Assembly: GCF_003574835.2 (NCBI RefSeq)
Contig: NZ_CP063196.1
Coordinates: forward strand, 1,178,001 to 1,242,000
DNA: 64,000 nucleotides
DNA from: Thermobifida halotolerans
GTDB lineage: Bacteria; Actinomycetota; Actinomycetes; Streptosporangiales; Streptosporangiaceae
Direction of reading: 5' to 3'
A program made the position numbers and the translations under genes. Within the stretch, counting starts at the first letter, position 1, and every line of letters starts with the position of its first letter. Under the pieces are notes generated by a model that ran no database searches, was not told where the DNA came from, and saw only the letters and a program-made list of their open reading frames with translations. Below are positions 59,901 through 64,000 of this stretch, piece after piece.

Positions 59901-62900
59901 CGGCAGGTCAAGGTCGCCGGACACCGCCTGGAGCCCGGCGAGGTCGAGGCGGCGCTGGAGGAGCACCCGGCCGTGCGCCGCGCGGCCGTGGTCGCGGTCG
60001 GGCCGCGCGAGAGGCGGCGGCTGTGCGCGTTCGTCCTCGCCCAGGATCCCGCCCCCGACCCCGGCGACCTCGCCGCGCACCTGGCCGAGCGGCTTCCCCG
60101 CCACGCCGTCCCCGCGGTGGTCGAGACGGTGGCGGAGTTCCCGCTCACCCCCAACGGCAAGGTGGACGCCGCCGCGCTCGCCGAACGCGCCGCGCCCGCC
60201 GCCCGGGAGGGATGCGCCGCCCCGGCCGACGACGTCGAACGTGGGATCGCCGAGGTCTGGAGCGGACTCCTCGACGCCCCCGTCACCGACCGCGAGGCCA
60301 ACTTCTTCGCGCTGGGCGGCACCAGCCTGCTGGCCATCCGCATGGTCGGCGAACTGCGCCGGGTCTTCGGAGTGGAGGTGTCCACCCGCGCCTTCCTGGC
60401 CGAACCGACCCTCGCCGCACTGGCCGGCCAGCTCCGTTACCGCGCCCCCGCCGGAACGCTCACCGAACAGCGCCGCGCGCTGCTGCGCGCCCACCGCGAC
60501 GAGGTCGTCGCCCTCCTGCGGGCCGAGGAGGCCCCGTCCCTGACCCCCGACCCCGCCCGGCGGCACGACGCCTTCCCCCTCACCGACGTCCAGGGCGCCT
60601 ACCTCGTCGGCCGGGGAAGCGCCTACGACTACGGCGGGGTGGCCTGCCACGCCTACGCCGAACTGGACCTGCCGCCCCTCGACCCCGACCGGCTGCGCGG
60701 CGCCTGGGACGCCCTGGTGCGGCGGCACGACATGCTGCGCGCGGTCGTGTCGGCGGAAGGCCACCAGCGGGTCCTGGCCGAGGCCCCCGGTTCCTCGCTG
60801 ACCGTCACCGACGCGCGCGGCGGCGACGTCGAGGCGCGCGTCCGCCACACCCGGGAGCGGCTGCGCGACCTGGTCCCCGCCCCCGGGACCTGGCCGCTGG
60901 TGCGCCTCCACCTCACCCGGGGCGCCGACCGCTCGGTCCTGCACCTGTCGGCGGACCTGCTCGTCGCCGACTACGCGAGCGTGCGACTGCTGCTGGACGA
61001 GCTCGCCGCGCTCTACGCCGACCCCGACCACGAACTCCCCGAGGTCAGGGCGACCTTCCGCGACTACGTGCTGGCCCAGCGCGCCCTCAGGGAGGGTGCG
61101 CGCCACCACCGCGACCGCGCCTACTGGATGGAGCGGATCGACGACCTGCCCCCCGCCCCGGAGCTTCCGCTGCTGGACCGCGCCGCCGACGCCCCGGCCC
61201 GCTTCACCCGGCGCTCGGCCGCCCTGTCCCCGGCCGAGTGGGAGGCGCTGCGCACCCGGACCGCGGCCCGGGGCGTCACCCCCTCCTCCGTCGCGCTGGT
61301 CGCCTACGCCGAGACGGTCGCCCGGTGGAGCCGCCGCCCCGACCTCACCCTCAACCTCCCCGCGGCGCGCAGGCTGCCCCTGCACCCCGACGTCGACCGC
61401 ATCGTCGGCGACTTCACCACCGTCACCCTGCTCGCCGTGCGCGCCGACGACGGCGCGACCTTCGCCGAGCGCGCCCGCACCCGGCAGGCGCGGCTGATCG
61501 AGGACCTGGACCACTCCCTGTACTCCGGCGTGGAACTGCTGGCCGAGCTGTCGCGCCGCCGCGACGAGGCGGCCGTGCTCATGCCGGTCGTCTTCACCGG
61601 CGCCCTCGGCGCGGACGCGGGCGCCACCGCGGGCGGCTCGTGGGCCGACCGCGAGGTCCACGGCGTCAGCCAGACCCCCCAGGTGTGGCTGGACTGCCAG
61701 GTCACCGAGACCGGAGGCGGACTCTCCGTCCGCTGGGACGTGCGCGACGGCGTCCTGTGCGACGGGGTGGCCGACGACGCCTTCGCCGCCTACGTCGCGC
61801 TCCTGCGCGACCTGGCCGCCTCCGACGAACCGTGGGACGCCGCCTCCCCCGTCCGCCTCCCCGAACACCAGCGGCGGCGGCGCGAGCAGGTCAACGCCAC
61901 TGCGGGCCCGCTGCCCGACGGGCTGCTGCACGAGGAGGCGCTGGCCGCCGCGCTGCGCACCCCCGACGCCCCCGCCGTCGTCACCTCCGAGGGCACGCTC
62001 GGCCACGCACAGCTGTGGGGCCGGGCCGCGGCGGTCGCCGCGGTGCTCGCCGAACGCGGCTGCCGTCCCGGCGACCGGATCGCCGTCGTCATGGACAAGG
62101 GCGTCGAGCAGATCGTCGCCGTCTGCGCGGTACTGCTGGCCGGGGCCGCCTACGTGCCCGTCGACGTCGCCCAGCCCGCGGCCCGCCGCACCGCCATCCT
62201 CGACGACGCCGGGGTGCGCTGCGTCCTCACCCAGTCGTGGCTGGCCGCCGCCGACTGGGGCGCGCACGCCGACCCCGTCGCCGTCGACCTCGTCCCCGCC
62301 GCCGAGCCGCCCGCCCAGCTCCCGCCGCGCACGGTCGGCCCCGACGACCTCGCCTACGTGATCTACACCTCCGGGTCGACCGGCACCCCCAAGGGGGTGA
62401 TGATCTCCCACCGCGCCGCCCGCAACACCGTCGACGACGTCAACCGGCGCTTCGCGGTCACGGCGGAGGACCGCGTCCTGGGCCTGGCTTCCCTCGGCTT
62501 CGACCTGTCGGTCTACGACGTCTTCGGCCCGCTCGCCGCGGGCGGCGCGATCGTGCTGCCCGACGCCGAGCGCAGGGGCGACCCCTCGCACTGGGCCGAG
62601 TCGATCGCCGAGCACGGGGTGACGCTGTGGAACTCCGTGCCCGCGCAGATGCAGATGCTGTGCGACTACCTGGACGCCGACCGCGCGGCCGAGCTGCCCG
62701 CGCTGCGCCTGGCCCTGCTGTCGGGGGACTGGATCCCGGTCGCCCTGCCCGACCGCGTCCGCGCCCGCGTGCCCGGCCTGTCCGTGGTCAGCCTCGGCGG
62801 CGCGACCGAGGCGGCCATCTGGTCCATTCATCACCCGGTCGAGCGGGTCGACCCCGAGTGGCCGAGCATCCCCTACGGCCGTCCGCTCACCAACCAGACC

Positions 62901-64000
62901 TTCCACGTCCTCGACGAGGCGATGCGCGACCGCCCCGACTGGGTGCCCGGCGAGCTGTACATCGGCGGCGCGGGGGTGGCGCTGGGCTACCTGGGCGACG
63001 AGGCCAGGACCGCCGAGCGGTTCGTGACGCATCCGACGACCGGGGAGCGCCTCTACCGCACCGGCGATGTGGGCCGCTACCGGCCGGGCGGTGACATCGA
63101 GTTCCTCGGCCGCGAGGACTCCCAGGTCAAGATCCGCGGCCACCGGGTCGAGCTGGCCGAGATCGAAACCGCGCTGCAGGCGCACCCGGCCGTCGCCGCC
63201 GCCGCGGTCGTCGCCGTGGGGGAGCGCGACTCCCGGCGGCTCGCGGCGTTCGTCGAGACCGCGCGCCGCGCCGGCGCCGGACCCGACGACCGCGCCACCG
63301 CGGAGGCGGCCGAGGCCGCCCGCGACACCGCGCGGCGCGCCACGGCCGGCCTGGACCGCGACGACCTGACCGCGCTGCTGGACGCCATGGACGAGGTGGC
63401 GCTGTCCGCCATCACCCGCGTCCTCACCGGCGCGGGACTGTTCCCCTCCCCCGAAGCCGCCTGCGACCGCGCCGCCGTCCTCGCCGCGCTGCGCGCCGAC
63501 CGGCGCCACCACCGCCTGGTCGGCCGCTGGCTGGACGCGCTCGTGCGCGCCGGACGGCTGCGCGAGGAGGCGGGCGCGCTGTCCGGGCTGCGCGCCGTCT
63601 CCGACGAGGAGTACCGGCGCGCCTGGGAGCGGGTGGCGGACCTGGAGCGCGGCGTCGACTACGGCACCGAGGTGCTGGAGTACATGCGCACCTGCGCCGA
63701 CCGGCTGTCCGAACTGGTCGCGGGGGACCTCGACGTGCGCACCCTGCTCTTCCCGGGAGCGGAGCTGGACACCGCGGGCGCCGCCTACCGCGACAACCTC
63801 GCCATCCGCCACCTCAACGCGGCGGCCGCGGCGGCGCTGCGCCGGATCGCCGAGGCCCACCGGGCGGAGGAGCCGCTGCGGGTCCTGGAGGTCGGCGCGG
63901 GCGTCGGCGGCACCACCGCCGCGGCGGTCCCGGCCCTGGCCGGACACCACGTCGACTACCGGTTCACCGACGTCTCCCCGTTCTTCCTCACCGAGGCGCG
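53967..64000 (+). CDS. Nonribosomal peptide synthetase, ArCP-Cy-A-PCP-Cy-A-PCP-Cy-A-MT (incomplete at window end)
   Basis: One open frame of more than 3,340 residues from GTG 53967, still open at the window edge. Residues 1-75 are an aryl carrier domain (Ser34 in FDHGLDSLGL). Three heterocyclisation domains (about 90-520, 1140-1570, 2203-2630) each carry the Cy motif DxxxxDxxS (DMIVADALS, DYIVLDALS, DLLVADYAS). Adenylation domains start near 545, 1592 and 2654; carrier serines are 1081 and 2120. The third A domain is interrupted after VELAEIETAL by a methyltransferase insert (LEVGAGVGG at 3307), as in PchF and HMWP2. A2 and A3 show the FDLSVYD and SGDW pattern of Cys activation; A1 differs (FDMSVYD, LLGGERI). 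The product should be a thiazoline-type metallophore. Confidence 0.93.
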   Translation, partial: MRTPVETVRRRVAEILGTTDFTDSDDLFDHGLDSLGLIRLVGTWRERGAEVTFEELAAEPTVAHWARLLEHAAPAPPRTAETVVPDADAPFPLATMQHAYWIGRQDGQPLGGVAAHFYTEFDGRETDPERLDAAVAAVTERHPMLRARFLDDGRQRVEPPGRHRPVTVHDLRGLPPADVERRLAELRDQATHRRMDVASGHVLDVALSLLPGGATRLHVDLDMIVADALSLRVLLEDLTAAYDGRALPPLEYGFARYLAERARRDTPARDRARRWWRRRLADLPPPPELPTVIDATRPTPAGSPHARSTRLHHWIDPERSRRLAERARAHGLTPAAALATAFAEVLGAWSASPRFLLNLPLFDRAPLHPDVDRVLGDFSGSVLVAADVTERLPFAQRARRTQDELRRAIDHGAYSGVEVLRDLARAAGGAVLAPVVYTSAIGLGPLFTDTVQRRFGRPSWIISQGPQVWLDAQVTELDGGLLLNWDARERVFAPGFLGAAFAAYRDLVDALVDDPDAWQTPYRPDLPEVRRRAAAPDADLPEARTLHRAFFERAGSAPGRTALVAPDGTGTGYGELAERALRVAGALAPLTTPGDTVAVTLPRGPEQVAAVLGVLAAGCAYLPVGADQPPARRARVLSRGSAALVVTDAAGAAAADPDVPVLDLAEALAADPLPRPRDVPPDAPAYLLFTSGSTGEPKGVQVPHRAAAHTVDVLNARLGMTDADRTLALAEADFDMSVYDLFAPLSAGGAAVLVADDARRDAPRWARGAVRGGVTVLNCVPTFLDMLLTAAESGTAELPPLRAVLLGGERIGADLPARLRAFAPGCRFLALGGMTEAAIHSTVQEVDRADPAWHSVPWGRPLPGVRCRVVDSQERDRPDWVPGELWVGGAGLADGYRGDPAATADRFVERDGQRWYRTGDLLRYLPDGTLDFLGRVDRQVKVRGVRVELGEIEAALRAHPEVAAAVALVEDTPAPRLAAAVVADDDGTLPGRLAAHAASLLPAAMLPERIAVVESLPLTANGKPDRAAVARLVRERSRTGEGTGDAPRGPVEHEVARVWADLLDRDRVSRDDDFFALGGDSLLATRVVAALRAAGHADAGVARLFSAPVLRDFAASLTGRGEARHEPVVRPDPEHRHDPFPPTEVQRAYLLGRSPEFTLGGVGTYHYSEFDGAEVDLDRLEKAWNRLVRRHEMLRAVFDDHGDQRVLPRVPAYRIAVTDACDADPEPALAELRERMSHRLFDPTRWPLFEVRAVRYVRDGARRTRVGIGLDYIVLDALSIMTLYTELDRLHTDPDAPLPPVDVSFRDYVTQVEGEPERVEAARAYWRERVAALPPAPDLPLAVDPADVREPRFTRRADRLAPEQWRALTGLARSAGITPSTLLLACYADVLAAWSGQTELSLTLTLFNRSEVHPHISRVLGDFTSLSLTSYRRDPGQGLLEAARALQRRLGADLDHRDVSASWVLRELARRTGTAQPGVPVVFTSSLGVGGEVSMDTSPDFPERIWGLSQSPQVHLDNQVLQVRGGLDVYWDAVEELFRPGVLDAMFAAYLRLLRDLAATGRIASPADVLPREQRAERDRVNAPAAPVTRATLHGAVFAAADRAPERPAVVTDGGVLSHGALAERALRIAAGLRRRGVAPDDAVAVCLPKGPDQVAAVLGVLAAGAVYVPVGPDQPPRRRDRIHRAARTVFTVGEGGDPGRSAAPEELYAEPPLAAPVPRSPDDLAYVIFTSGSTGEPKGVEVTHAAAAATVADVNERHGTGPDDRVLGLSALDFDLSVYDVFGLLGAGGAVVLPAEEERRDAARWRDLAVRHRVTVWNTVPALLDMLLLAAEGAAFPPHLRLALVSGDWVGTDLAARLRDATAGRARLVALGGATEAAIWSNAFDGGHAPPGWPSVPYGYPLRNQRYRVVDAHGRDCPDWVPGELWIGGGGVARGYRGDPERTRAKFVTVGGQRWYRTGDLGRYRPGGVLEFLGRMDRQVKVAGHRLEPGEVEAALEEHPAVRRAAVVAVGPRERRRLCAFVLAQDPAPDPGDLAAHLAERLPRHAVPAVVETVAEFPLTPNGKVDAAALAERAAPAAREGCAAPADDVERGIAEVWSGLLDAPVTDREANFFALGGTSLLAIRMVGELRRVFGVEVSTRAFLAEPTLAALAGQLRYRAPAGTLTEQRRALLRAHRDEVVALLRAEEAPSLTPDPARRHDAFPLTDVQGAYLVGRGSAYDYGGVACHAYAELDLPPLDPDRLRGAWDALVRRHDMLRAVVSAEGHQRVLAEAPGSSLTVTDARGGDVEARVRHTRERLRDLVPAPGTWPLVRLHLTRGADRSVLHLSADLLVADYASVRLLLDELAALYADPDHELPEVRATFRDYVLAQRALREGARHHRDRAYWMERIDDLPPAPELPLLDRAADAPARFTRRSAALSPAEWEALRTRTAARGVTPSSVALVAYAETVARWSRRPDLTLNLPAARRLPLHPDVDRIVGDFTTVTLLAVRADDGATFAERARTRQARLIEDLDHSLYSGVELLAELSRRRDEAAVLMPVVFTGALGADAGATAGGSWADREVHGVSQTPQVWLDCQVTETGGGLSVRWDVRDGVLCDGVADDAFAAYVALLRDLAASDEPWDAASPVRLPEHQRRRREQVNATAGPLPDGLLHEEALAAALRTPDAPAVVTSEGTLGHAQLWGRAAAVAAVLAERGCRPGDRIAVVMDKGVEQIVAVCAVLLAGAAYVPVDVAQPAARRTAILDDAGVRCVLTQSWLAAADWGAHADPVAVDLVPAAEPPAQLPPRTVGPDDLAYVIYTSGSTGTPKGVMISHRAARNTVDDVNRRFAVTAEDRVLGLASLGFDLSVYDVFGPLAAGGAIVLPDAERRGDPSHWAESIAEHGVTLWNSVPAQMQMLCDYLDADRAAELPALRLALLSGDWIPVALPDRVRARVPGLSVVSLGGATEAAIWSIHHPVERVDPEWPSIPYGRPLTNQTFHVLDEAMRDRPDWVPGELYIGGAGVALGYLGDEARTAERFVTHPTTGERLYRTGDVGRYRPGGDIEFLGREDSQVKIRGHRVELAEIETALQAHPAVAAAAVVAVGERDSRRLAAFVETARRAGAGPDDRATAEAAEAARDTARRATAGLDRDDLTALLDAMDEVALSAITRVLTGAGLFPSPEAACDRAAVLAALRADRRHHRLVGRWLDALVRAGRLREEAGALSGLRAVSDEEYRRAWERVADLERGVDYGTEVLEYMRTCADRLSELVAGDLDVRTLLFPGAELDTAGAAYRDNLAIRHLNAAAAAALRRIAEAHRAEEPLRVLEVGAGVGGTTAAAVPALAGHHVDYRFTDVSPFFLTEA

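Noticed and set aside
53853-63950. A leftward open frame of more than 3,300 codons antisense to the NRPS
   Set aside because: Its translation is low-complexity Gly/Arg/Val/Gln-rich with no domain motif; it is a codon-bias shadow of the NRPS in GC-rich DNA.

Overview
The window is a very GC-rich (about 70% or more by eye) actinomycete chromosome segment. It has dense genes, frequent GTG and TTG starts, many 4-bp ATGA/GTGA overlaps and perfect GC-rich terminator hairpins. A perfect 14-bp palindrome TGGGAGCGCTCCCA at 29532-29545 equals the published operator of Thermobifida CelR. With the F420-type oxidoreductase and the general gene content, it suggests a Nocardiopsaceae-like genome (Thermobifida, Nocardiopsis, Streptomonospora), but this is inference and the species is not determined.

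Layout. 1-3.8 kb: end of a DrrAB-like exporter, a DinB protein, a divergent tautomerase/TetR pair with a repeated operator, and a membrane protein. 3.9-17.7 kb: one long leftward operon for a ribosomally made azole peptide. It holds an ABC exporter, an E1/ocin-ThiF-like partner, three precursor peptides whose cores are almost only Cys, Ser and Thr, a YcaO cyclodehydratase, a SagB-type dehydrogenase, a split LanB dehydratase (glutamylation and elimination proteins), a PqqD-M50 metalloprotease and a small membrane protein. It ends at a perfect 13-bp hairpin. 18-26 kb: RDD protein, TetR/FAD-monooxygenase pair, lipase, tyrosine phosphatase and MFS transporter. 26-29.5 kb: stress-type genes (DUF892, DUF2795, a DUF2267-pterin dehydratase-like fusion, DUF2267) and a lipoprotein.

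29.5-40.6 kb: an Old Yellow Enzyme behind the CelR-type palindrome, a HEAT-repeat protein, then a rightward set SWIM zinc finger / DUF5691 / MoxR ATPase / DUF5682 / VWA resembling E. coli yehLMPQ, and a spermidine-synthase-like protein. 40.7-47.6 kb: an RsbP-RsbQ energy-stress pair, and a two-gene RNA repair locus made of an RNA ligase-kinase fusion and a four-domain MJ1316-EEP-2H-nucleotidyltransferase protein. 47.6-49 kb: an orphan LuxR HTH remnant and an F420-type oxidoreductase.

49-64 kb: a catecholate-type metallophore locus. It has a thioredoxin-reductase-like protein, a 55-aa ORF coupled to isochorismate synthase, isochorismatase, an aryl-AMP ligase broken by an apparent one-base frameshift, and a giant NRPS (ArCP-Cy-A-PCP-Cy-A-PCP-Cy-A-MT) that runs off the window. 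Fur/Zur-type boxes precede both transcription units. The predicted chemistry is an aryl cap on up to three heterocyclised residues with a methylation, as in pyochelin, yersiniabactin and coelibactin.
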